In this document: positions 1 through 10,684 of the stretch, piece by piece
Layout: the number at the start of each line of letters is the position of its first letter
Numbering within the stretch: position 1 is the stretch's first letter
NCBI GenBank assembly: GCA_021018995.1
Contig: CM037585.1
Coordinates: 122,726,831 to 122,790,830, forward strand
Length of the DNA: 64,000 nt
Source: Chloranthus sessilifolius
Taxonomy: Eukaryota; Streptophyta; Magnoliopsida; Chloranthales; Chloranthaceae
Direction: 5' to 3'
Made by a program: the position numbers and the translations under genes
Notes under the pieces: model-generated
Told to the model about the DNA's origin: nothing
Databases searched by the model: none
The model's input: the letters and a program-made list of their open reading frames with translations, nothing else

Positions 1-2926
1 TTATCTCCTGACAGAGAAGTGGAGTTCGCTATTGAGTTAGCTCCGAGTACCAATTCAGTATCGAAAGCACCATATAGAATGGCACTGACAGAGTTGAAAG
101 AGCTCAAGAAGAAATTGCAAGAGCTTCTTGATAAAGGCTTTATTAGACCGAGTGTGTCTCTGTGGGGCGCACCGGTGTTGTTCGTGAAAAGGAAAGACGG
201 TTCTATGCGCCTCTGTATTAATTATCGTCAACTCAATAAACTGACGATCAAGAATAGATATCCACTCCCTCGAATCGACGATCTCTTTGATCAGTTACAA
301 GGAGCGCATTTCTTTTCAAAAATTGATCTACGATCAGGATATCACCAGATGAAGGTGAAAGCTGAAGATATTTCGAAGACAACTTTTCGAACGCACAACG
401 ATCACTACGAGTTTCTAGTCATGCCCTTCGAGTTGACCAATGCACCTGCTGCATTTATGGACTTGATGAATCGAGTCTTCAAACCTTATCTTGATCAGTG
501 TATCGTGGTATTCATCGACGATATACTTATTTATTGAAAAAAAAAGACAGAGCATGAAGATCATCTACGTCTGACATTGCAAACATTGAGAGATTTGCAG
601 TTGTATGCAAAATTCAGTAAATGCGACTTCTAGTTGAATCAAGTCAGTTTTCTGGGCCATATTATCTCATAAGCGGGTATTACTGTTGATCCTACAAAGA
701 TCGAGGCTGTAGTACAGTGGAAGCAGCCACAGACAGTAACCGAGATCCGAAGTTTTCTAGGTCTTGCAGGTTATTACCGATATTTTGTAGAAGGATTTTC
801 ACGACTTGCTGGACCACTCACGCGGCTCACTTGAAAGAATGTTAAATTCGAGTGGACTGAGGCTTGTGAACATGGTTTCCAAGAATTGAAAAGGAGACTC
901 ACTTCAGTACCTGTTTTAGCATTACCATCAGGTAGTGGTGGTTTTGTCGTCTTCAGTGATGCGTCATACAGTGGGTTAGGTTGCGTTTTAAATCAATGGG
1001 AATGTGTAATTGCCTATGGTTCCCGTCAATTGAAAAGCCACGAGAAGAACTATCCCACTCACGACCTGGAATTAGTAGCGGTTTTTTTCGCATTAAAAAT
1101 CTGGAGACACTATCTGTATGGTAAAACATTCGAAATTTTCACCGATCACAAGAGTCTTAAATATCTCTTTACCCAGAAAGAGTTGAATTTGAGGCAGAGA
1201 AGGTGGATGAAATTCTTGAAAGACTACGACTGTTCTATTCAGTACCATCCCGGCAAAGCCAATGTTGTAGCTGATGCACTGAGTTGCAAGTCATCTACTC
1301 AGTTATCTCATCTTGTGACCCGGTTACAAAGATGGAAACTACTCAATGACATTGTATCATCGAGTGCCACTCTGCGAGCAACATCAACTGAAGGTTTACT
1401 TGCTACAGTAATGATCCGAGCTCCACTTTTTGATAGGATCAGAGAGCTCCAGATGCAAGATACAGAGCTTATTTCCATCCGACAAGGAGTACAAAGTGGG
1501 CTACAACCAGAATTCTCGATTAAGGACGATGGGTCCTTATTGTTTCGAGGTCGAGTATGCGTACCTGATGATCATGCCTTACGTCAGAAAATTCTCGAAG
1601 AAGCTCACAAGTCAGCATATGTTATTCATCCTGGCAGTACCAAGATGTACCAGGATCTCAAAAAGACATTTTGGTGGAACAGTTTAAAACGTGATGTTGC
1701 GAAATATGTTGCAAAGTGTTTAACCTATCAGCAAGTAAAGGTTGAGCACAAGCACCCTGCTGGTTTGTTACAGCCACTGCCCATTCTAGAGTAGAAATGG
1801 GAAAATATTTCCATGGATTTTATTCTCGGTTTGCCCTGTACTCAGAAAGGTTACAATGTGATTTGGGTAATTGTTGATCGTCTCACCAAATCAGCACATT
1901 TTGTATCCTATAGTACGCGATATACAGCGTCAAAATTGGTTGAAATCTATCTGCGAGAGATTGTGCGATTTACATGGGATACCCGTCAGCATTGTGTCAG
2001 ATCGCGACCCTTTATATACTTCGTGATTTTGGCAGAGTTTCCAAGAAGGTATGGGTTCCAAGTTAGACTTCAGCACTGCATTTCATCCTCAGACCGACGG
2101 GCAGACGGAGAGGGTAAATCAGGTGATAAAAGATATGTTAAGGGCCTATATGCTAGATTTTCAAGGATCGTGGGATAAACATTTACCCCTGATCGAATTT
2201 GCATACAATAACAGCTTCCAGTCAAGTATCGGTATGGCACCATTCGAGGCACTATATGGACGCCAATGTAAATCTCCGATTAACTGGGAAGAAGCTGAAG
2301 AGCGTTTGATTTTAGGCCCTGATTTGATCGAAAGCACCGATACAGTTGTTCACGTTATTCGAGAATGATTGAAGAGTGCTCAAAGTCGACAAAAGAGCTA
2401 CGCCGATCTCAAAAGAACAAGTGCTGATTTTCAGGTAATACCCAACACTGATAAGTCTTTTGTGACTTCACTAAACTATATTATCATTCTGATAAATGGT
2501 ATACAGATTGGCGAGCACGTCTTTATCAAAATCTCTCCGACGAAAGGCGTGATGCGGTTTGGGAAATGAGGCAAGTTGAGTCCTTGTTATGTTGGACCAT
2601 TCCTCGTTTTAGGCAGAATAGGGGAGGTCGCGTATCGACTCACTTTACCTCCGCATCTATCTGGCATTCATGATGTATTTCACATGTCTATGTTGAGGAA
2701 GTACGTTAGCGATCCAACGCATGTGTTGGATTATCAACCATTAGATATCCAAGAAGATTTAACGGTGACCGAAGAACAAGGCCAGATTTTGGATTGCAGA
2801 GATCAAATTTTACGAACAAAACGAATTCCACTCATCTTGATCCAATGGAAGAATTATGGATTGCATGAGGCTACCTGAGAACGCGAAGTTGATATTTGTG
2901 CTCAATACCCTCAATTCCTTACATAA
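1..2926 (+). pseudogene. Tekay/Del-like Ty3/gypsy pol fragment (copy 1)
   Basis: This is the distal part of a chromovirus polyprotein; the window opens just before reverse transcriptase. Visible in order are RT (palm motif FIDD at about 517-528), RNase H (SDASYSGLGCVL at about 955 and [11 protein letters not shown] at about 1140), the integrase zinc finger and core (VDRLTK at about 1876, SDRDP at about 1998, QTDGQTERVNQ at about 2090) and a C-terminal chromodomain (about 2780-2926). Unlike copy 2, both integrase aspartates are kept. The frame is broken by TGA at 535, further stops between 540 and 885, TAG at 1792, a one-base shift near 1969, a TGA just after SDRDP, and TGA at 2876 (Trp codon in the family). 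Downstream lie ORF2, a polypurine tract and the 3' LTR, all in the same orientation. Family assignment is firm; the copy is dead as a protein. Confidence 0.93.
2435..2506 (+). other. intron-like insertion in pol before the chromodomain (copy 1)
   Basis: A 72-bp AT-rich segment starting GTAATA and ending TATACAG interrupts the coding sequence after Asp-Phe-Gln (phase 0). Coding resumes with Ile-Gly-Glu-His-Val-Phe, which other elements of this family have directly after Asp-Phe. Copy 2 carries an unrelated-looking segment at exactly the same codon (17806-17886). Shared position plus GT-AG ends argue for a spliced intron rather than random insertions. Splicing itself is inferred. Confidence 0.65.
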
Positions 2927-3545
2927 GATACGTACTTAAAGTACACTTACAATATGATTATGCTTCATGAATATTTCTAAGTTTCACCTAATTAGGAATA
3001 AATAACAGAAATAATGATTGCTACATTTATAATTTTATTATTTTAATATTCGATTTGATGCACCTGTACCCGTCTATAAGGAACCACATCAAATATAGTA
3101 CACCCACTAAGCCTTAGAGATAGATAAAATAAAATACTAGTATTTTATTTTATCTATTGTAATTTAGAACTAAAATACAAATATTTGATTTTAGAAACAA
3201 AATAACAATTATTTTATTTTTTGTTTTTATTGAAATGGTTAAAAATATTTTTTGAAGAAACAATAAAGTTGTAAATTGTTGAGGATGACACCTAAGCATG
3301 GTGACACATCCTAGCATACCACCACAAGTCCCAGTTAAAAACTACAAGGCCATATATGGGCTGCCACAGTAATTTCCACTTACTATTTCATCAAACTAAA
3401 ATAATTTCATATAGCAACACATGTCAAAAAAGTCAACACATATTTTTCTACAGACCTTGTATCTGATAAGTATACCCAGGTACCAACACATTTTACACCA
3501 AAGTCAAGGGGCCTCAAAATCTGGGCCGGCAAAAATTTGACCTCC
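2927..3545. other. post-pol spacer of copy 1
   Basis: This stretch between the pol stop and the first palindrome of the ORF2 leader is AT-rich, with internally repeated ATTTTATTTTAT runs near 3130-3220. No coding potential was seen. Confidence 0.6.
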
Positions 3546-3601
3546 TTGCCGCGGCAAGGAACAGTGCTGGCCACGGCAAGCCTATCTAGTTGCCGCGGCA
3601 A
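3546..3601. repeat. palindrome cluster TTGCCGCGGCAA upstream of ORF2 (copy 1)
   Basis: Three copies of the 12-bp perfect palindrome TTGCCGCGGCAA lie here: exact at 3546-3557 and 3590-3601, and a variant at 3568-3579. The same motif occurs six times in this element's own LTR (6713-6834). The cluster sits about 260-320 bp upstream of the ORF2 start. Confidence 0.9.
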
Positions 3602-3863
3602 CCTTGTGTGGATCCGAAACCCACTTCAAGTTGGTTTTCTGTTATACTTGCTAAACAGTTTCTTGTTTCTCCTACCTTCCAATCCATTTTATCTGCATGC
3701 ACTCGACAAATCGAGCAAAAACCAGTTGCATGCTACTCATTTCTTCTTAGCAGCTCTCCATTTGCTACTATTCTATCAGTTCAACCACATTTTTGGTGTC
3801 TGTGTGAGGTAAAACTATAATCTTAGCTCTAGTTTTCGGTCATTGTCTTTTAAATTCATTAAG

Positions 3864-5206
3864 ATGCCTCCTAGGAAGGCCGGGGTATCAAAACCCCCAA
3901 AAGCCTCAACTCAAGCAAAGGGCAAAGCCCCTGCTCCTTCCCGTGACCCAATCAATCCACCCGTTGAGCAAGAACAACCCGTCCCATGGTGGGCTGCGAA
4001 GGCTATGGAATCCGAATGGATCGTTGATGATCGACTACTGATATCGAACGACCAGACTGCATGGTCCATTAGGTATATGGAACAGGCGCGGTTAGACGCC
4101 TTATATCAACCATTCCATACCTAGTTTTATCCGCGTCTCGCCCATTTATTTTACCAAAATCTAAAAGTATCACCAACAGTTGGCCAATTGGAGACTAAAA
4201 TCGATAATCGAAAATTTTATTTCAATTTACAAGATATAACACACGCTATGGATTGTAGTCCAAATTTCGATGTCAGTCTCGGATTGCAAATGCCTCGACA
4301 AAGGGATGTGAAATTTCATCACATCACTACAAAAATGACTGATGGGCAGACCTCTTCAGGTAACGGCTTTGCAGTCCGTCGCAGCCAATTACCACAGAAA
4401 ATGTGGTTTCTTGACTGTGTATTATGTTGTAATTTAGACCCAATGCAGCATGAGAGAGAGCACCGAGATGCTCTCTTACAAGCTCTATTCACTGTGCATG
4501 AAAATTGATGATTAAATGGCCCTAGGGTGGTATGGGAAGGCATTAAATATGCCAATATCCATTTGCAAAGCAATGTCTCTAATCCCATGCCATCATGCCC
4601 CTATCCTCGTTTAATTTCCCGTCTTTTAGAAAGACATTCGGATAGTGTGAATCAAGTTCCCTATCAGATTCCCTAGGGTGAAGAAGTCCGCACGGATAAT
4701 ATGCGGGTCTTTAGCCCAGCTATCTGGCGAAATGTATGTCAAAGGTCATCCCAAGTGGTTCGAAACAACCAAGCTCACCAGATCCGTTCTCGTCCACCAC
4801 CTCCACAAGTACCACCCTCGATACCAACCCAAGACATCCTCATTCCCCCTCAATCTCACACTCAAGCACAAACCGAATCAGTTCCCTTGGCACCTGAAAC
4901 TTGCACCAATGCTGCTTTGGCACAGTTCATGCATGAAAACCATAAGCAGACATTCTCTAATTCGATAATTTATATCAAAATCATTATATGCTCTATCAAC
5001 GCATTGATTATATTGAAGAAGCAACAAACATCATGATGAAGCATACATTCCAAACTGCTACAAACCCTTACATTGGGCGGGCATCAATTTCGTCTCCCAA
5101 TACACCCGCAATGAAGCATTACTGGTGCAAGAATTCCAGTAAAACTTTCAGCAGCAAGATGAGGGTCCTTCCTCCGCTGGTCAACAACAACCGAGTCCAC
5201 AACCCG
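3864..5206 (+). pseudogene. ORF2 downstream of pol, plant-transposon-protein-like (copy 1)
   Basis: This is an extra sense-strand frame between pol and the 3' LTR. It starts MPPRKAG, continues with a basic, Pro/Ala-rich N-terminus, then blocks such as FYPRLAHLFYQNL (about 4125-4165) and QLPQKMWFLDCVL (about 4390-4430), which resemble the putative plant transposon protein domain found in the ORF2 of Athila-type elements. A Gln/Pro-rich tail follows. One frame runs to about 4950 with stops at 4122 (TAG), 4506 (TGA) and around 4610, and the tail continues in another frame. A leader donor-like GTAAAA at 3809 precedes the ATG, but the implied 55-bp intron would be unusually short. The frame ends at a GTAAAT donor at 5207, in phase 1 with the LTR exon at 7920. 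Its function is unknown. Chromoviruses of this type normally lack such a gene. Confidence 0.6.
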
Positions 5207-5561
5207 GTAAATTATAACCTTAGAAGCTAGTAGTCTATATATGACATTTTAATCTTGCATAGGATTCATTTGAGTTCATCTACACCAAAATAGTAGACTT
5301 GTGTTTAATTGTGTAATATATATCACTCATGTCTCGACTTGATGAGTGATAAGTGTTGTTGTTAATATCATTGCGGTTCTATCTGTTTTAGTTAGATTTT
5401 GTTTTGTTCATTTGAGATTTTACTGTATGTTATCTTACTTTTTATATTTCTAGTTGTCATGTTCCACATGTCGTATGAACGAAACTATTGATGTTCGCTA
5501 TTGCGGCATTCACCTACTGCCCATCGTTGTCTCGATTTATTTTCGAGGACGAAAATTCCTT

Positions 5562-5574
5562 AAATTGGGGAGAA
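5562..5574 (+). promoter_or_regulatory. polypurine tract of copy 1
   Basis: The purine run AAATTGGGGAGAA lies directly before the LTR start TGTAACG. It is the plus-strand priming site expected for a Ty3/gypsy element. Confidence 0.85.
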
Positions 5575-6587
5575 TGTAACGATTCCCAGATTTGTACACT
5601 ACGTAGTAGCGATAAGAGTCCGGTCAAGTCAAACATGTGGTCTGATGGAAATAAATCCCTATAAAGTATATATCTATAACCATATACACTGATATACACT
5701 AAGCTAGGTATAGCCACAGTAACTTGATATTCCCTATTCCAGAAATTTGGTGTCGTATAATAGCTTGGCACAAAACTAAAGCCTTGTTTTGATTTATACA
5801 CAAGGACAAAGAGGTTTGATTTAGTATAATAGCTTTACACACTACTAAAGCCCTGTTGTCACTTATATACAAGTACAAACACAAAAAATCTTGTTTTGAT
5901 TTAAATACAAGAAGACGCCGGCTCTGCATGTTTTGTTTTTTTCTGCAATACATGTACATAGGTAGTGCTGGCTTTATATGGAATTTTAACTTGAAGGAGC
6001 TTGTAAGCTACTTGCATGGATTATTGTTTACATGACTCAAATGAGTCATCTTCCGGTTTCATGCACGCAAAGTGCAGTAACCCCTTATAAAATCTAATAC
6101 CATTACCGTCATCTTCCTCCTTTAAAGTTCAGTGAAAGCAAATCCTGCACCTATGGTCTACATATCCAATGACACCATGGTCACGTATAGCAATCCTAGC
6201 CCAGCCCTGACGACCTCTGTTACAAGTTAAGACCATAGTGCGCTTTATGATCCCACAATTTCGATTCCACATCTTGCATCCGCTAGTTGAAGTGCAAAGC
6301 ATTTTGTGTAGCATTACGTTGAGGTTAACTCAAAACGACCTTGTAATTATCAAACACGGCAAGCACAACATCGATAGTCGGTTAACACAAATCCACCAAA
6401 AGGTACGATAACGAACACCTTATGATACCCGAAGTTATATGATACGCGAGCTCTGATGTCGAGCACCTACAATCGCATAGGCAACACAAACAGTGAACAC
6501 TAAGTGTTGTTGTGTGCTGAAGGCAAGTGAGCAATGTATATATCTGTATATATAAGATATATAAGGAATTATAGATAGCAGTCTATC

Positions 6588-6593
<6 letters not shown>

Positions 6594-6648
<55 letters not shown>
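6594..6648. repeat. (AT)n microsatellite
   Basis: An uninterrupted AT dinucleotide run of about 55 bp inside the copy 1 LTR. A similar run lies at 7346-7385. Confidence 0.98.
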
Positions 6649-6651
<3 letters not shown>

Positions 6652-6712
6652 GCAACAATTTACAAAGACACCAAAACCAGAAAAGCCAGGCAGAAACCAC
6701 AGCAAGCTTTGC

Positions 6713-6834
6713 TTGCCGCGGCAACCTTTGCTTGCCGCGGCAAGATACTCTGCTGAGTGGCTTGCCGCGGCAACCTCATAGGGTTGCTGCGACAAGGTTC
6801 TTGCCGCGGCAACCCTAGAAGCTTGCCGCAGCAA
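6713..6834. repeat. palindrome cluster TTGCCGCGGCAA in LTR (copy 1)
   Basis: Six copies lie within 122 bp. Exact copies are at 6713-6724, 6732-6743, 6762-6773 and 6801-6812; degenerate ones lie at about 6784-6795 and at 6823-6834. Spacers are unrelated, so this is not a simple tandem repeat. The motif is shared with the ORF2 leader of the same element. Confidence 0.92.
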
Positions 6835-7341
6835 CCACTAGCAGATGAGGTTTTGGGCAGTGCTTCTTGCATATCGGACCTTGGGTCCATTAAGGATCCA
6901 GATAATTATATCTTTGGGTCTCAGGGTCTCAGGTACACCATGAGTCCATCTGTTGAATACTAACTTTTAATATAAATCTATTCTATTTATCATAGATTGG
7001 TGCAACATGGTGCAGTTAGGCAGTTTTATGCACATGCATGGTGTTCTCAGATATATGATCACACATACCTACTGATGCCCATTCCTAGTCAAGTAAGAAT
7101 CTACAAACAAGTAGGGAATATATGGTTGTTCATATATAATTAATCGTTTGTCATATTATCATAAGGATGCCAATTATTCCTCTTAGAGCTAAAATAATGA
7201 TAGTGATGAATTACTGATAAACATGCTTCGGGTAACATGTAGACCTCTGAGCGTGATAAACCGGATCGGATAGGATATCAAGGAACTAGATTATCAGTTG
7301 GTTTGATGAAACCACATATTAGTTGACCACATGTTTAGTAC

Positions 7342-7388
<47 letters not shown>

Positions 7389-7593
7389 TGGAAATCCATT
7401 TTTTTTAAAAAGGTTTACTAATTGTGCCCTTCAGTTGGATAGGACTAAGTATAAGTTGTGCCTAGTAGTTTTATACTATGATAATGAGATAGAAATGAAT
7501 ATAAGTAAGCATACCCCTTCTTTGAATTTATACATTGATCATTATTCAGAATCATGTTATTTGTAGTATCCTTTATACGTTGTTGCTCCATCT

Positions 7594-7697
7594 TGAGTCA
7601 AGTGATCCCGCTAACTCGAGAGTTTGACAAGTGATCCCGCTACTTCGGGAGCTTGATCTATCTTGGTCCAAGTGATCCCGCTAACTTGGGAGCTTGA
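7594..7697 (+). repeat. three-unit tandem repeat in LTR
   Basis: The core AAGTGATCCCGCTA, followed by a variable AACTCGAGAG-like tail and TTGA, recurs three times at irregular spacing of about 30-40 bp. Confidence 0.85.
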
Positions 7698-7919
7698 TTT
7701 TGCTGTTGCGACCTCGATGTGTATCTTATTTCAGCTTGATTTTTCATACCTCTTGCATCATGAATATTGTATCATTATATTAATCATATAATTGTAAAGT
7801 CATAGGTTTTATGCTTCTCGATGAAAATGCCATAACTTGTCATTGTATGTTAGCAATGTAATATTTTCTACTGAGCTTTGATGATAGCTCATTCCACGAC
7901 TTAAATGTCTTACCTGCAG

Positions 7920-8017
7920 AGCCTGATTCGGAGCACGCTGCAGATCCTACTTACGTGCCCGAAGAGGAGGGAGAAGAGAAGGAAGACGATTTCGCCAAAG
8001 AGTTCTTCCCAAAATAG
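7920..8017 (+). CDS. putative terminal exon of ORF2 encoded in the 3' LTR (copy 1)
   Basis: A splice-acceptor-like TTACCTGCAG ends at 7919. It is followed in phase 1 by an acidic reading frame of about 32 residues with core TYVPEEEGEE and C-terminus KEFFPK, closed by TAG at 8015-8017. Equivalent frames lie at the same distance from the LTR 3' end in copy 2 (12857-12951) and in the minus-strand LTR (9295-9377); all start in phase 1 after an AG. The donor at 5207, ending ORF2, is also phase 1, so joining them keeps the frame. Family conservation at the peptide level is visible in the sequence; that it is spliced to ORF2 is inference. It could instead be a regulatory block that happens to lack stops. 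Confidence 0.5.
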
Positions 8018-8396
8018 GTTGTGACGTGGGGATTAGGGAGATAGAGAGAGAGGTAGAGATAGACTTGAAAGACTTGTAAAACTTATATACGATAGTTTCA
8101 GATATTTTATCATTTGGATGTATAGGTTTTCTTTCCATTGTTTAGATGACGGGTGGCGGTCATCGGTGGAAAGCTATACATCATATCTTTTGAGCTTGTT
8201 TATATCGTTGCTAGTACTGCATAGATAAGCAAAACTCAGTTATTTTTCCATATTAACAACTGCCAGAATAACTACATTGTTTTCGCATTTATAAAACTTT
8301 GTACAAGAAATGACCCCTTAGATGAAAGGATCATATTAGGTGATCCGACGACGCGACGGTTCCTTAATGATATGAAAGGAAACGTCGGGTTGTCAC

Positions 8397-8950
8397 ACAC
8401 ACGAAGTATATTCAGATTACTACGGAACCCTTTCCTTGTAAAGCGTGATTTAGTGAAATTGTCCCACTATACCTTGTCCTAGAGTTAAGTTGTAAGAGTA
8501 TGATAAGATACGAATACGAGATAAGATTAGTATGAGTATGATAATAAGATACCACTGTGTAAGTCAGTAAAAGATTAAGAACTTATATCTTTGCACATGT
8601 CATTCCTTGTGTAGCCACCGTAAGGGCAACGTCTTTCAGCCAAGACGGGTCTCTAAGAGACATTATGAGTATTAGTATATTATGAGTTACGTTTGGCCAT
8701 TATGTCATCCCATTAAGCTGAATGGAGGAGCATGAGTATGATATGAGGGCGTTATGGTATGGTAGTATGATACTATAGTGACCCCTATATGGTAGCTCAA
8801 GCAACGACTCAGGCACATGTTGTTTAAGATTTATGAGTATGTTAGTTATGATCATGTAATGTACAGACGTATCTGCGAGAATAATAAAATATGTTTTGTT
8901 ATGAGATATGGTAAGGTACGTTTGGATATGAATGTCTATATCATGGTCTT
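8397..8950. other. unassigned sequence between LTRs
   Basis: AT-rich sequence with repeated GAGTATGATAAGA-like words. It may be an older LTR fragment into which copy 1 and the minus-strand LTR were inserted. No gene was seen. Confidence 0.4.
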
Positions 8951-9294
8951 TGTGACAACCCGAATTTTTCCGACTCATTTTTCTGAGATATATATATATA
9001 TATTCTTTAAACTTTAAACCAAATGAGAAAACTTAGACCGCCAGATCGTAGATCACAATCTGAAAATATGATTTACTTAGTACATCCACACACATGCAGA
9101 AATCAAAGCAGATAATACATATAGCATAACTAAAATCTCCAGTTCTAATATCCAACATGAACAGTAACTAAACAAATCATTAGTGATGACAGACTATCAC
9201 CAAATAGTGGTGTACAATAGCATGAATGTATAAGTCAAAACTTACAAAAATCCATAATGTACTAAATCTACGATCCCTGAACTAGGGGTACAAA

Positions 9295-9377
9295 TTAATC
9301 CTCAGGAGGAAGATCCTCTTCTTCCGGTACGTAGTATGGATCTTCCTCAAGGCCAAGATCCCAATCAGTACATACAC
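9295..9377 (-). CDS. putative LTR-encoded exon (family B)
   Basis: Reading the minus strand, the conserved acceptor block (CCCTGACTATACGTCATAG) is followed in phase 1 by 27 codons with core PYYVPEEEDLPPED and a TAA stop. This is the counterpart of 7920-8017 and 12857-12951. It lies 344-426 bp from the LTR 3' end, as in the other two. Confidence 0.5.
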
Positions 9378-10405
9378 CTATGACGTATAGTCAGGGTGAG
9401 CTAACAGTCTAAGCTCAGTAAATGAATCTCAAATTCAATTGATATCTTATCATATAATCACATAGATTTAATGACAGAAGTAAAAACGAAACTGAGCAGA
9501 CATTCAAGGATCGAAACAAATACGAATACAGAGTGGATATTCAAATTGAAACAAAAACGGAAGTAAATTAAGTATTCAAATTCAGTTTTCATTAGTCACA
9601 CCAAACAGTATGTCAGTTTCTATTATTCACATCTTACAGTGTTTAATTCTTGCAATGTTCATATCTTATAATTCAAGTCCTAAGGTTCAGATTTTTATCG
9701 CCGAGTGTGTCCATATCTTTCAGTATCTCTTAGTGTTTATATCTTCCAGTGTGTTCACATCTTTCAATATACATGCAAAGCAGTAGTACGGATAACTCCG
9801 CCATACCGGGTCCACAGGTATACGATATAAAGATGTACGAAAAATACATGTCGATCGTCCAAGATATGCAAGATGCGATATGTATGAAAAAAACTCGTCA
9901 TCGTCCAGTATGCATATAGTGTACAGTTAAGCTGTCAGTTTCTAATATTCATACAAAAAGAGTTTTAGACTTCATAGGATTCAATTTCTCAAATGCAGTC
10001 AATCTTACAAATTAGATTTCAAATCACAGTTATCACTTTCAGTCCAAATGTTTGAATACAGTCAAATTAACAAGTTCCAAATCCATTCCTAAGATCATAA
10101 CTTAATTCAAACGGATATCATGTCAAATCAGATTCAAGGCATCAATTTCAAAGAGTTCTAATCACCTCATTCGATCTTACAACGATATCTATGAAATCAA
10201 TTCAAAAATATAATGAGTAATTAGTTTCCCTTATCTCAGATTTAGAGCCGTTCAAAGCGATTCAAATGCCCTCATCTATGACCTCCCATTCTTAACCTAG
10301 ATTTCATTAACTCCGTACTACGTGTCAATAGTGTCGAAAATAAATGTCTCAAAGTCTCCCAGAGTTTTTTTCCAAAGAAAAATCGAAAAGCCAGAAACAG
10401 GGAAA

Positions 10406-10684
10406 ATCGATCGATCAATTTCCAAATTGATCATTTGAGTTCTTCAGAATCTAAATTCGATCGATCAATTTTCCAAATCAATTGGTCGAATTCTTCAGAA
10501 AATTGGCATATCAGTCTTGTCAAAGTCGATCGATCGATTTAAAAATCAATCGATCGGTTTATAATTCGATCGATCAATTCCTTAAGAATTTCAAATTTGA
10601 TCGATCGATCGATTCCTTCATAAATTTTTACATATCTCTGTTCTATATAATCCGATCGATCGATTTTAAAATAGATCGATCGGT
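10406..10684. repeat. GATCGATC palindrome cluster (family B LTR)
   Basis: About ten occurrences of TCGATCGATC-type palindromes, flanked by AT-rich arms (AATT/AAAT), in 280 bp. Similar words occur in the Y-family LTR (39168-39186 and 46091-46174), an unrelated LTR family. Confidence 0.88.

Larger units (their letters stand above)
5575..8396 (+). repeat. 3' LTR of copy 1 (Tekay-like), 2822 bp
   Basis: The LTR begins TGTAACGATTCCC directly after the polypurine tract and ends CGGGTTGTCACA, the TG...CA ends and near-inverted termini typical of this group. It holds a cluster of TTGCCGCGGCAA palindromes (6713-6834), two AT microsatellites (6594-6648, 7346-7385), a three-unit tandem repeat (7594-7697) and a putative coding exon (7920-8017). 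The 5' LTR lies outside the window, so age cannot be judged. Confidence 0.88.

Noticed and set aside
6713..6834. CRISPR-like array (regular short repeats)
   Set aside because: Spacing is irregular, repeats are only 12 bp, and the context is a plant LTR.
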